From the NCBI GenBank assembly GCA_964576515.1, contig CAZNUW010000003.1:248001-312000 (forward strand): a stretch of 64,000 nucleotides of DNA, given 5' to 3'. Numbering within the stretch: position 1 is the stretch's first letter; every line of letters begins with the position of its first letter. A program made the translations under genes and the position numbers. Positions 26,058 through 37,488 of this stretch are shown one piece after another. The notes beneath the pieces were generated by a model that searched no databases, was not told where the DNA came from, and worked only from the letters and a program-made list of their open reading frames with translations. This stretch comes from SHVO01 sp964576515 (GTDB lineage Bacteria > Pseudomonadota > Alphaproteobacteria > Rhodospirillales > Rhodospirillaceae).

Positions 26058-27233
26058 TTACAATGACTTAGGTTTGATTATGGGCCCGACGGCGCGCAAC
26101 AGGAAGTACCCGACGAACGCGGATAGGACGGACCCCCCGAGAACGCCGATTTTCACCTCGTCGAGCAGGATCGGATCCTTGAAGGCCAGGCCGCCGATGA
26201 ACAGGCTCATGGTGAAGCCGATGCCGCACAGCAGCGCGATCCCGTACACCTGAAGCCAGGACGCCCCCCGCGGCTTTTCGGCGAGGCGTAGTTTCACGCA
26301 CACCCAGACGGTCGAAAAGATTCCGACCTGTTTACCCAGGAACAGGCCGAGCGCGATCCCGAGCGGGAGCGGCGCGAGCACATGTTCGAGACCGAGTCCC
26401 GCGAACGACACCCCGGCGTTGGCAAACCCGAAGATCGGCACAATCGCGTAGGCGACCCAGGGCTGAATGGCGTGCTCGAGCCTGTGCAGCGGCGAGGCGT
26501 TCTGGTCCGCGTCCATGGCGGTCCCCTGGATCGGGATCATGCAGGCCGCGAGAACCCCCGCGACGGTCGCATGCACCCCTGACAGGAACACCGCGAGCCA
26601 CAGCGCGACGGCGAGGACCAGGTAGGGGAGGAGCTTGCTCACCCGCATGCGGTTGAGCGCGAACATCGCGGCCATGATGACGATCGCGGCCAGCAGCGCG
26701 ACCCCGCGAATATTGTCGGTGTAGGCGAGCGCGATGATCGCCACGGCGCCCATGTCGTCGACAATGGCGACGGTTGTCAGAAAGAGTTTCAGCGAGGTCG
26801 GCACGCGCCGCCCGAGGAGCGCCACGACGCCGATCGCAAAGGCGATGTCCGTCGCCGAGGGGATCGCCCAGCCCCGACTGAGCCCCGCTTCGTTCTGGAT
26901 GACGAACAGATAGACGATCGCGGGAACCGCCATGCCGCCGGCGGCCGCCATCATCGGCAGGATGCGGTCCGACCACGTGGCGAGATGGCCCGCCACGAAT
27001 TCGCGTTTGATCTCGAGGCCGACAAGAAAGAAGAAAATCGCCATCAGCGCGTCGTTGATCCAATGCAACAACGACAGCGGACCGAGATACGTGTGGAGTG
27101 CTTCCGTATAAAGACCGGCGAACGGGCTGTTTGCGACGATCATCGCCGCGAAAGCCGCACCCATCAGCAGAATTCCGCCCGACGCCTCGCTCTTCAGAAA
27201 ACGGCGCAACACGGACGAATTGACGTCCTTCAT
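26058..27233 (-). CDS. nhaA: Na+/H+ antiporter NhaA
   Basis: An inner-membrane antiporter exchanging two protons for one Na+ or Li+. The 391-residue protein is polytopic, with the ion-binding pair Asp-Asp in VAIVDDMGAVAIIAL, corresponding to D163-D164 of the E. coli protein. Other family blocks are FFLVGLEIKREFV and GWAIPSATDIAFAIGV. GAGGAG precedes the ATG. The short AT-rich 3' end contrasts with the GC-rich surroundings. It follows two universal stress protein genes on the same strand, suggesting a shared stress context. Confidence 0.95.
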   Translation of the reverse strand: MKDVNSSVLRRFLKSEASGGILLMGAAFAAMIVANSPFAGLYTEALHTYLGPLSLLHWINDALMAIFFFLVGLEIKREFVAGHLATWSDRILPMMAAAGGMAVPAIVYLFVIQNEAGLSRGWAIPSATDIAFAIGVVALLGRRVPTSLKLFLTTVAIVDDMGAVAIIALAYTDNIRGVALLAAIVIMAAMFALNRMRVSKLLPYLVLAVALWLAVFLSGVHATVAGVLAACMIPIQGTAMDADQNASPLHRLEHAIQPWVAYAIVPIFGFANAGVSFAGLGLEHVLAPLPLGIALGLFLGKQVGIFSTVWVCVKLRLAEKPRGASWLQVYGIALLCGIGFTMSLFIGGLAFKDPILLDEVKIGVLGGSVLSAFVGYFLLRAVGPIIKPKSL

Positions 27234-27288
27234 TCCTTACTCCTCGTGATGGCGGGCGGCGCAGCGTCGCGACGCTGCCGAAACACGA

Positions 27289-28113
27289 TCAGCGTGCAGG
27301 TACCACAAGCACGTCCGCGTCGGCAATCGCAAGCAGGCCTTCGGTCAGGTCGCCACTGGCGACCCGTGCGTCGTCACGCAAATGCGCCCCAAGAACCAAC
27401 AGATCCGCGCCTTGCGATTCAACGGTCCGCATCACCGCGCTGTTGATATCGCCTTCCTGCAACACCGGCGAAATGCGGCTGCGCACGGCGTCGGGTAATT
27501 GCGTGTCGCGCAGAAACTTTTCCATGTCTTCCTGACGTTCGGCCCGGATGTCGCCACTGGTCTCGTCGGACTTCAGCCATCCCTGATAGGGCACGTGATA
27601 GGCGTGAAGAACGATAAACGCCGCTTCCGGAAACAAACCGACGGCGGACATAAGCGCGCCGCGGGACTCGCTGGAAAAATTCGTGGCGACAATGACCTTA
27701 CGGTAGCCCCCACGGGGGCGCTTGCGCACCACGAGCACGGGCACACATGCATGGGCGATGATGTTTTCAACCGCGGTGCCGAGGATAAAATCCCCGATAC
27801 TGTTGTAACGCGCGACGCCCGTGACGACGATATCGCACCCGCGTTCGGAGATGATCCGCCCGAGGACTTCCGGCGCAGCGCCGGCGCGCACGATCAGATC
27901 GGCGCCGCGCGCCGCGTCCGGCAAATCGGCGCGAAGTTTGGCTTCGATTTTAGCGCACGCCTCATCCACGGGTTCTGGTCCGCGGTTTTCGATCACATGC
28001 GCGATGGCGAGCCGCGCTGATATATCGCGCGCCAGCATGATCGCCCGATCGAGCGGACGGTCGGATCGCGCCGAAAAATCGGACGCGAGCAGAATTTCGG
28101 TATTCTCGTTCAC
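27289..28113 (-). CDS. tandem-domain universal stress protein
   Basis: I start this at the GTG at 28113 (274 residues); the frame stays open to 28680 but the extra N-terminus overlaps the neighbouring usp gene out of frame. Two UspA folds lie in tandem: the first (about 5-130) with ILLASDFSARSDRPLDRA and VVTGVARYNSIGDFILGTAV, the second (about 135-274) with VIVATNFSSESRGALMSA. The first ends with the GxxxxxxxxGxxxE variant and VPVLVVRK. The second lacks a clear nucleotide-binding glycine loop, so ATP binding is probably limited to the first half. It lies between usp1 and nhaA. Confidence 0.82.
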   Translation of the reverse strand: MNENTEILLASDFSARSDRPLDRAIMLARDISARLAIAHVIENRGPEPVDEACAKIEAKLRADLPDAARGADLIVRAGAAPEVLGRIISERGCDIVVTGVARYNSIGDFILGTAVENIIAHACVPVLVVRKRPRGGYRKVIVATNFSSESRGALMSAVGLFPEAAFIVLHAYHVPYQGWLKSDETSGDIRAERQEDMEKFLRDTQLPDAVRSRISPVLQEGDINSAVMRTVESQGADLLVLGAHLRDDARVASGDLTEGLLAIADADVLVVPAR

Positions 28114-28130
28114 GTTACAGGCCCAAATCC

Positions 28131-28550
28131 TTATTTCACGACGACGACTGGAACCGGCGCCATCTGCGCCACCTTGCTCGCGACCGATCCGAGCAGGAGT
28201 CCCTTGAGGCCGCCGGTCCCGCGCCCGCCGACGACGATCTCGTCGCACTTTGTCTTGCGCGCGAACGCGACAATCGCCGCGGCCGGCTCGCCGCGCTCGA
28301 CATAGACGTCGGCCCGCAGCGCTTTCTGAAGCGCCTTGATCTTGGCTTTGCCGAGCGCCTTTTCGGCCTCGGCGGCCTGGTAGTCGGCGATCATCCCGCG
28401 GGTGACGAGGCCGCCTTTCGGCGCGATGGCGGGCTGAACATGGATGATGCTGGCCTGGACGTTCTCGCCCCGGCGTTTGCGCTGGGCCACATAGTCCAAC
28501 GCCGCGATGGAGTTCTGCGAGCCATCCACCGCAATCAGGATTCGCGTCAT
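28131..28550 (-). CDS. universal stress protein UspA family
   Basis: The 139-residue single-domain protein starts MTRILIAVDGSQNSIAALDY, with the nucleotide-binding Asp at residue 9. It carries the ATP-binding type signature in VVGGRGTGGLKGLLLGSVAS and ends PVPVVVVK. The signature suggests an ATP-binding Usp rather than the non-binding UspA type. AGGACC precedes the ATG. It is 17 bases upstream of the tandem Usp gene on the same strand, so the two are probably co-transcribed. The specific stress is unknown. Confidence 0.9.
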   Translation of the reverse strand: MTRILIAVDGSQNSIAALDYVAQRKRRGENVQASIIHVQPAIAPKGGLVTRGMIADYQAAEAEKALGKAKIKALQKALRADVYVERGEPAAAIVAFARKTKCDEIVVGGRGTGGLKGLLLGSVASKVAQMAPVPVVVVK

Positions 28551-28791
28551 CTTGGTTAAGGTCCTCGCGATATTGAGAAAAAGGGCCGCCCCAGGCGTGC
28601 GGCGGGTCCGGATGTCCGCCCGATTTGGGCAGCCGTGGCCGGGGGGTGCAACCCTTATCGTGCAACACAGCCGGACGCAACGCCCCGAGTCGGACGATAG
28701 CTTTCTGATTTTTCTATAAATTACAGATAGTTATAAGCGTAACGCGGGCGCCCCGCTGGACAGGGATGGACCCCGCACCTATAACCCGGCC
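28551..28791. promoter_or_regulatory. divergent promoter region of usp and dapF
   Basis: This 241-bp gap lies between two divergent transcription units. It contains an AT-rich island at about 28700-28740 (CTATAAATTACAGATAG) in otherwise GC-rich DNA, which is a plausible promoter site, most likely for dapF-mtaB-ftsY. I cannot assign -35/-10 boxes with confidence. Confidence 0.35.
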
Positions 28792-29670
28792 ATGAGCGCA
28801 CCCCAACCGCATCCGACCGGAATTCCGTTCCGGAAAATGCACGGCCTCGGCAACGACTTTGTCGTGCTGGATGGGCGGAGCGCACCCTTGCGGGTCTCGC
28901 AGGAAACAGCCGGGGCCATCGCCGACCGGCGCACAGGTGTCGGCTGCGACCAGATCCTGATCCTCGAACGGCCGCGCAACGGCGGCGACGCCTTCATGGC
29001 CATCCGCAATTCCGACGGCAGTGAAGTGCAGAGCTGCGGCAACGGCAGCCGCGCCATCGCCAAGGTGTTGTTCGAGGAAACGGGAAAAGACGAAGTCACC
29101 ATCGAGACGTTGGCGGGACCGGTGATCGCCACCCGCGCCGCGGACGGGTTGATCGCGGTCGACATGGGCCCGGCGCGCACCGAATGGCAGCGCATCCCGC
29201 TGTCCCAGGCAAACGACACGTTGCATATCGACGTCGGCGAAGGCCCTTTGCAGACGCCCGTCGGCGTCAACATGGGCAATCCGCATGCCGTGTTCTTCGT
29301 GAACGACGTGAGCACGTTGGATCTCGCCGCCGTCGGACCGAAGATCGAGCATCATCCGTTGTTTCCGGAACGCACCAACGTCGAGGCGGTGCAGGTGATC
29401 GACCGGGGACACTTGCGGATGCGCGTGTGGGAACGCGGTGCCGGGATCACACAAGCCTGCGGCACGGGCGCCTGCGCGACGGTTGTCGCGGCCGCGCGCC
29501 GCGGACTTTCGGATCGCACGGCCATCGTGACCCTGGACGGCGGCGATCTGCACATTACTTGGCGCGACGACAATCACGTCATCATGACCGGACCGGCCGA
29601 GGACAGCTTCCGCGGCACGCTGGACGCCCATCTTGCGCGAGGCCTACTTGAACAGGGTTTGGTATCATGA
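28792..29670 (+). CDS. dapF: diaminopimelate epimerase
   Basis: It converts LL- to meso-diaminopimelate for lysine and peptidoglycan synthesis without a cofactor. The 292 residues include FRKMHGLGNDFVVLD at the start. The two catalytic cysteines are C82 in SCGNGSRAIA and C223 in ACGTGACAT, both intact. NMGNPHAVFFV is another family block. The stop overlaps the mtaB start by an ATGA, so the genes are co-translated in the dapF-mtaB-ftsY order common in Alphaproteobacteria. Confidence 0.97.
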   Translation: MSAPQPHPTGIPFRKMHGLGNDFVVLDGRSAPLRVSQETAGAIADRRTGVGCDQILILERPRNGGDAFMAIRNSDGSEVQSCGNGSRAIAKVLFEETGKDEVTIETLAGPVIATRAADGLIAVDMGPARTEWQRIPLSQANDTLHIDVGEGPLQTPVGVNMGNPHAVFFVNDVSTLDLAAVGPKIEHHPLFPERTNVEAVQVIDRGHLRMRVWERGAGITQACGTGACATVVAAARRGLSDRTAIVTLDGGDLHITWRDDNHVIMTGPAEDSFRGTLDAHLARGLLEQGLVS

Positions 29671-30938
29671 CCGCCGGCCCGCCCAACGACCGCGCGCCGC
29701 GCGTCGTCAGCATGGGCTGCCGCCTGAACACCTATGAAGGCGAAGTGATGCGCGCCCACGCCCGTGATGCGGGATTGGAGAACGCCATCATCGTCAACAC
29801 CTGCGCGGTGACGAAAGAAGCCGAGCGCCAGGGCATGCAGGCCTTGCGCAAACTGCACCGCGAGAACCCGGGCGCGCATATCATCGCGACCGGCTGCGCC
29901 GTGCAGCTCGACCCTTCGCGCTATGCCGCGATGCCCGAAGTCGACCGCGTGCTCGGCAACGAACACAAAATGAAGGCCGAAAGTTTCCGCGTCGATACGA
30001 ACGAAACGGTGCTGGTCAGCGACATCATGGCGGTGCGGGAAACCGCCGAACATCTGGTGGAAGGTTTCGACGGGCGCACGCGCGCGTTTGTGCAGGTCCA
30101 GCAAGGCTGCGACCATCGTTGCACGTTCTGCATCATCCCCTTCGCGCGCGGAAACAACCGCAGCGTGCCCATGGGGCGCATCGTGCAGGAAGTGAAAGGC
30201 CTGGTGGCCGGCGGCTATCAGGAGATCGTCATCACCGGCGTCGACATCACGGGGTACGGCGGCGATCTGCCGGGCGCGCCCAGTTTAGGCCAAATGGTGC
30301 GCCGTCTTCTGATGGCGGCGCCGGAACTCAAGCGTCTCAGGCTGTCGTCGCTCGATCCGGCCGAAGCCGATGAAGACCTTTTCCATCTGATCGCCGACGA
30401 ACCGCGGCTGATGCCGCACTTCCATATCTCCGCCCAGGCCGGCGACGACATGATCCTGAAGCGCATGAAGCGCCGTCACGCCCGCGCCGATATCATCGCT
30501 TTTTGTGAGAGAGTCCGCCGCCTGCGGCCGGACGCCGTGTTCGGCGCCGACCTGATCGCGGGTTTCCCGACGGAAGACGAGGCGATGTTCGCGAACACCG
30601 AACGCCTTGTCGCCGACGCAGGCCTCACGCTGTTGCACGTCTTCCCGTATTCGATCCGCCAAGGCACGCCCGCCGCCCGGATGCCGCAAGTGAACGGCAC
30701 GGCGATCAAAGACCGCGCCGCGCGGCTGCGCGCGGCCGGCGCCGCGGCCCTTGCCGCCACGCTTAATACCCAGATCGGCCGCGAGGTCAGCGTGCTGATG
30801 GAAAAAGACGGGCGCGGCCACAGCGAACACTATCTGCCGATTAACATCCCCGGCGATCTTCCCGGGGCCCTGCCCGGCGCGATTGTGTCGGCCAAAGTCT
30901 CCGGCGTAACCCCCACTCATCTGATTGGCGCACTTTGA
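29667..30938 (+). CDS. mtaB: tRNA t6A37 methylthiotransferase MtaB
   Basis: A radical-SAM enzyme converting t6A37 to ms2t6A37 in ANN-decoding tRNAs. The 423-residue protein has the N-terminal cluster cysteines C18 (MGCRLN), C46 (NTCAVT) and C77 (TGCAVQ). The radical-SAM CxxxCxxC follows in GCDHRCTFCIIPFARG. A TRAM-like segment forms the C-terminus. The GCRLNTYE and GNNRS forms fit MtaB rather than MiaB or RimO. It is followed immediately by ftsY. Confidence 0.93.
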   Translation: MTAGPPNDRAPRVVSMGCRLNTYEGEVMRAHARDAGLENAIIVNTCAVTKEAERQGMQALRKLHRENPGAHIIATGCAVQLDPSRYAAMPEVDRVLGNEHKMKAESFRVDTNETVLVSDIMAVRETAEHLVEGFDGRTRAFVQVQQGCDHRCTFCIIPFARGNNRSVPMGRIVQEVKGLVAGGYQEIVITGVDITGYGGDLPGAPSLGQMVRRLLMAAPELKRLRLSSLDPAEADEDLFHLIADEPRLMPHFHISAQAGDDMILKRMKRRHARADIIAFCERVRRLRPDAVFGADLIAGFPTEDEAMFANTERLVADAGLTLLHVFPYSIRQGTPAARMPQVNGTAIKDRAARLRAAGAAALAATLNTQIGREVSVLMEKDGRGHSEHYLPINIPGDLPGALPGAIVSAKVSGVTPTHLIGAL

Positions 30939-31940
30939 ATGTCTCTGCGCGATATGCTTCCGGGGGGCAAAACCTCGGATGAAGTCCATCAACAGTATCA
31001 AGGCGAATGGTCGCTCAAACTGAGCGAAGGCCTCGCCAAGTCGTCCAGCAAGATCGTCGCGGGCATCGGCGAGATTCTGACGAAGAAGAAGCTGGACGAC
31101 GCCGCACTGACGGAACTTGAGGACCTGCTGATCACGGCCGACCTGGGAACGGCGACGGCGTCGAAGCTCACACAGAACCTCGCCAAGACGCGGTTCGGCA
31201 AGGACATCACGCCGGACGAAGTGCGCGAAGCCTTCGCCGCGGACATCCGCCGCATCCTGGAACCCGTCGCGCGGCCCCTGGTGATCGACCCCGACCACAA
31301 GCCTTTTGTCGTGCTGGTGGTGGGCGTGAACGGCGCCGGAAAGACCACGACCATCGGCAAGATCGCGCACCAACTGAAGGCGGCGGGCAAATCGGTGGCG
31401 ATGGCCGCGGGCGATACCTTCCGCGCCGCCGCCGTCGAACAGCTCAAGGTCTGGGGATCGCGCGCCCAAGTGCCGGTGTTCGCGAAGGATACGGGCGCGG
31501 ACGCGGCGGGTTTGGCTTTTGAGGCGCTGCTGGAATCGAAAAAACGCGGCGACGACGTTCTCTTGATCGACACCGCCGGACGCCTTCAGAACAAGGACGC
31601 GCTGATGCAGGAACTGCAGAAGATCGTGCGCGCCATCAATAAGGTGGAACCGACCGCGCCGCACGCGACGCTTTTGGTGCTGGACGCGACCGTCGGCCAG
31701 AATGCCCACGCGCAGGTGGACGTGTTTAAGAGCATGACCGGGGTGACCGGCCTGGTGATGACAAAACTGGACGGCACCGCGAAAGGCGGCGTGGTCGTCG
31801 CGCTGGCCGACAAGTTCGGCCTTCCCGTGCACTATGTGGGTGTGGGCGAAGGCGCAGGCGACCTGCGGCCCTTCACCTCGCACAGCTTCGCGCGCAGTCT
31901 GATGGGCCTGCCACAGTTGGGTCAGGCCGAATCAGCCTGA
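30939..31940 (+). CDS. ftsY: signal recognition particle receptor FtsY
   Basis: FtsY docks Ffh-ribosome complexes at the membrane. The 333-residue protein has a short N-terminal extension, not the long acidic A domain of E. coli. The NG domain shows GVNGAGKTTTIGKIAHQL, DTFRAAAVEQL, DTAGRLQNKDALMQEL and TKLDGTAKGG. The ATG directly abuts the mtaB stop (TGAATG) and lacks its own ribosome site, so translation is probably coupled. It converges on the amidotransferase gene. Confidence 0.96.
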   Translation: MSLRDMLPGGKTSDEVHQQYQGEWSLKLSEGLAKSSSKIVAGIGEILTKKKLDDAALTELEDLLITADLGTATASKLTQNLAKTRFGKDITPDEVREAFAADIRRILEPVARPLVIDPDHKPFVVLVVGVNGAGKTTTIGKIAHQLKAAGKSVAMAAGDTFRAAAVEQLKVWGSRAQVPVFAKDTGADAAGLAFEALLESKKRGDDVLLIDTAGRLQNKDALMQELQKIVRAINKVEPTAPHATLLVLDATVGQNAHAQVDVFKSMTGVTGLVMTKLDGTAKGGVVVALADKFGLPVHYVGVGEGAGDLRPFTSHSFARSLMGLPQLGQAESA

Positions 31941-31977
31941 CCTCGAACCCGCGCAATACGATTTGAGTGAAGGCGCG

Positions 31978-32715
31978 TTAAGCGCCGAGCTTGAGGCCGT
32001 CCAGCCACTCGCCGAAGCACAGACGCGCCTGTGTTTCGAGCGCGGCGGCGTAGCGTTTGGAATCCATGCGCAGGGTTTTGACGTGCGCGCCTTGCGTCGC
32101 CGCGATCTCCACCGCATGCCCGACGAACCACTTTTCCAGATCCTTCCCGAGGACTTCGGGATGGCACTGGAAGGCCAGGGTGTTTTTGCCCCAACTGAAG
32201 ACCTGGTGCATGCAGATCCCGGTGCCCGCCAGAAGCGTCGCATCCTTCGGCAGGTCGAAGGTGTCGCCGTGCCAGTGGAACATGAAGGTGTATTCCGCGC
32301 CGATGTGACGCACCGGCGACTTGTAGCCGGCCGCGGACAGGATCAAAGGCGACCAGCCGATCTCCTTCTCGCGGTTGGGATAGACCCGCGCGCCGAGTGC
32401 TGCGGCGATCAACTGCGCGCCGAGACAGATGCCGAGCGTCGGCTTGTCGGCCTTCAGGCGCTGTTCCAGCGCCGCGAGCTCCAACGTGAGGAAGGGATAA
32501 AGATCGTCCTCGTAAACGCCGATCGGTCCGCCGAGGACCACCAACAGGTCGGCCGCCAAGGGATCGAACGCGCCCCAGTCGGCGACGGGCGCTTCGATGT
32601 AGGTGACGTTCCAACCGCGCGCCGCGAACAGATCGGCAAGACTGCCCAGATCCTCGAAAGCGACATGCCGGATGACGGCGACGTTGACGCCATCCTGCTT
32701 ACGCGCGCGCGGCAT
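31978..32715 (-). CDS. class I glutamine amidotransferase-like protein
   Basis: The 245-residue protein is a stand-alone GATase-1 domain. The catalytic triad looks complete: C97 in GICLGAQL, H185 and E187 in FQCHPEVLG. LGGPIGVYEDD provides the oxyanion strand. Homologues are usually annotated as glutamine amidotransferases or GMP-synthase-like proteins of unknown partner. No synthase subunit lies beside it, so the acceptor is unknown. AGGAG sits 9 bases before the ATG. It is 42 bases past secA on the same strand. Confidence 0.85.
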   Translation of the reverse strand: MPRARKQDGVNVAVIRHVAFEDLGSLADLFAARGWNVTYIEAPVADWGAFDPLAADLLVVLGGPIGVYEDDLYPFLTLELAALEQRLKADKPTLGICLGAQLIAAALGARVYPNREKEIGWSPLILSAAGYKSPVRHIGAEYTFMFHWHGDTFDLPKDATLLAGTGICMHQVFSWGKNTLAFQCHPEVLGKDLEKWFVGHAVEIAATQGAHVKTLRMDSKRYAAALETQARLCFGEWLDGLKLGA

Positions 32716-32757
32716 CCTCTCACTCCTGCGTGGATCGTGTACGTGAATCGGGGTCGG

Positions 32758-35496
<2,739 letters not shown>

Positions 35497-35795
35497 TGGA
35501 ACCTCAAGGAGGGAAAAAGATAAGGCGCATGGGCCAAAGCCGACGCCGGGTGACGCTGGCGAGAGAGATAGAAGCAGAGGGTGGCGAAGTCAACGGAAGC
35601 GCCCCAGATTTTCACTGAATTCATTGATAATTTGAGACTTTTTGGGCCAACACGGCGTCACGGCTGCGTGATGACGGGCCCCTTGCCCGGCCTTGGGCGA
35701 CCAACTTGTCGGGGGCGGACGCTTATGCCATTGAAGCGCGCGCCCTTTTTTACCTCCACCCCTTTTTCACCCCTCGTTCAGTTCCCGCACCGGTC
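35497..35795. other. 299-bp divergent intergenic region, secA / argJ
   Basis: The gap holds the divergent promoters of secA and argJ. A moderately AT-rich stretch (GAATTCATTGATAATTTG, near 35617-35634) is the likeliest promoter area. An in-frame extension of argJ to a TTG at 35706 is open but poorly conserved-looking. No RNA gene or large repeat seen. Confidence 0.4.
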
Positions 35796-37028
35796 ATGGC
35801 CACCAAAATCTCGCCGCTCGCGCCCGCGATGACACCCACCCTGCCGCCGGTCGCCGGGGTCCGCCTGGCGCATCACGAGGCGGGAATCCGTTACAAGGCC
35901 CGGTCCGACCTGATGGTTGCGGTCATGGACCCGGGCACAACGGCCGGGGGCGTCTTGACGCGCTCGCTGACCGCCTCGGCGCCCGTCGAAAGCTGCCGGG
36001 CCCATCTGAAAGGCGGCTCCGGCCGCGTCGTGGTGGTGAATGCCGGCAACGCCAACACCTTCACGGGCAAACGGGGCGTCGCGGACGTCGAAGCCACCTG
36101 CGCGGCCGCGGCGAACGTGTTCGGATGCGCCCCAAGCGAGGTTTTTGTGTCCTCGACAGGCACCATCGGCGTGCCGCTGCCGGTCGCGAAAATCACCGAC
36201 GCCCTACCGCTGATCCCGGCCAAGCTGGACGCGAACGGATGGCTGGCGGCGGCGCAGGCCACGATGACCACGGACACCTTCCCCAAGCTGGCCACCCGCA
36301 GCCTCTCCATCGACGGCAAGGCGGTCACGATCAACGGCTTCTGCAAGGGGTCCGGCATGATCGCCCCGGATATGGGCACGATGCTGGCCTATGTGTTCAC
36401 GGACGCGGCCCTTTCGCCCGCCGTCACCCAGCAGTTGATCGCGGCCGGCGCCGACATCAGCTTCAACTGCATGACGGTGGACAGCGACACATCCACGTCC
36501 GACACGCTGTTGCTGTTCGCCACCGGAAAGGCCGGCCACGCGCCCATCGAAACCTTGAACGATCCGCGTGTCGGCGCGTTCAAGAGCGCGCTCGACTCAC
36601 TTTTGATCGAACTCGCCAAGCTGGTGGCCAGGGACGGTGAAGGCGCGACCAAGTTCATCGAGGTGCGCGTGACCGGGGCCGAGCACGACAAGGCCGCGCG
36701 CCGCATCGCGCTTTCCATCGCGAACTCCCCCTTGGTGAAAACCGCCATCGCCGGCGAGGACGCCAACTGGGGCCGCATCGTCATGGCGGTGGGCAAGGCC
36801 GGCGAGCGCGCCGACCGCGACAAGCTGACGATTGGGGTGGGCGGCGTGACCATCACGCGCGAGGGCGCGCCGGTGCCCGACTACGACGAAACCCCGGTGG
36901 TGGCCCACATGAAAGGCCAGGAGATCGGCATCGATGTGGACGTCGGCATCGGCAACGGATCGGCCGTGGTCTGGACGTGCGATCTGACCCATGGCTATAT
37001 CGACATCAATGGCTCCTACCGCACCTGA
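35796..37028 (+). CDS. argJ: bifunctional ornithine acetyltransferase / N-acetylglutamate synthase
   Basis: ArgJ recycles the acetyl group from N-acetylornithine to glutamate in arginine synthesis. I use the ATG at 35796 (410 residues). The protein self-cleaves before a threonine: QATMTTDTFPKLATRS contains the site, with the second Thr of MTT the likely nucleophile. VNAGNANTFTGKRG and VSSTGTIGVPLP lie upstream, EDANWGRIVMAVGK downstream, and GYIDINGSYRT closes the protein as usual. No ribosome site is visible. The start of the next gene, mutT, overlaps its end. Confidence 0.94.
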   Translation: MATKISPLAPAMTPTLPPVAGVRLAHHEAGIRYKARSDLMVAVMDPGTTAGGVLTRSLTASAPVESCRAHLKGGSGRVVVVNAGNANTFTGKRGVADVEATCAAAANVFGCAPSEVFVSSTGTIGVPLPVAKITDALPLIPAKLDANGWLAAAQATMTTDTFPKLATRSLSIDGKAVTINGFCKGSGMIAPDMGTMLAYVFTDAALSPAVTQQLIAAGADISFNCMTVDSDTSTSDTLLLFATGKAGHAPIETLNDPRVGAFKSALDSLLIELAKLVARDGEGATKFIEVRVTGAEHDKAARRIALSIANSPLVKTAIAGEDANWGRIVMAVGKAGERADRDKLTIGVGGVTITREGAPVPDYDETPVVAHMKGQEIGIDVDVGIGNGSAVVWTCDLTHGYIDINGSYRT

Positions 37029-37488
37029 AGGCGCACATCTCGAAGAGGAAAACGGCTGCTGGAGCGCCGGGGACGACCCGCGCCCCAACCTGCCGATCCT
37101 GACGGTGGTGGCGGTCGCGCTGCTGGACGCCGACAATCGGATTTTGCTCACCCAGCGCCCCGAAGGAAAACCGCTGGCGGGCCTTTGGGAGTTTCCGGGC
37201 GGCAAGGTGCACGCGGGCGAAACGCCGGAAGCGGCCTTGATCCGCGAATTGCACGAGGAGCTGGGCATCGACATCCGCGCGAGCTGCTTGGCGCCCCTCA
37301 CCTTCGCGTCGCACTCCTATGAGAAGTTCCACCTTCTGATGCCTTTGTATGTGTGCCGGCAATGGCGCGGCAAACTGACGGCGAAGGAAAACCAGAACAT
37401 GGCGTGGGTGCGCGCGGGGCGCCTGCGCGACTATCCGATGCCGCCGGCGGACATCCCGTTGATCCCCATCCTCCAGGACTGGCTGTGA
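37009..37488 (+). CDS. mutT: MutT-family Nudix hydrolase (8-oxo-dGTP diphosphatase)
   Basis: The 159-residue protein hydrolyses a nucleoside triphosphate; MutT removes mutagenic 8-oxo-dGTP. The Nudix box is complete in GGKVHAGETPEAALIRELHE followed by ELGI, and QRPEGKPLAGLWEFPGG is the usual MutT flank. I chose the ATG at 37009, overlapping argJ by 20 bases; an in-frame ATG at 36991 is also possible and neither has a clear ribosome site. The stop shares a base with the cinA start (TGATG). A broader Nudix substrate cannot be excluded. Confidence 0.88.
   Translation: MAPTAPEGAHLEEENGCWSAGDDPRPNLPILTVVAVALLDADNRILLTQRPEGKPLAGLWEFPGGKVHAGETPEAALIRELHEELGIDIRASCLAPLTFASHSYEKFHLLMPLYVCRQWRGKLTAKENQNMAWVRAGRLRDYPMPPADIPLIPILQDWL

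Noticed and set aside
28114..28680. N-terminal extension of the tandem Usp gene
   Set aside because: The extension overlaps the single-domain usp gene in another frame and has no Usp-like residues; the GTG at 28113 gives a complete two-domain protein.
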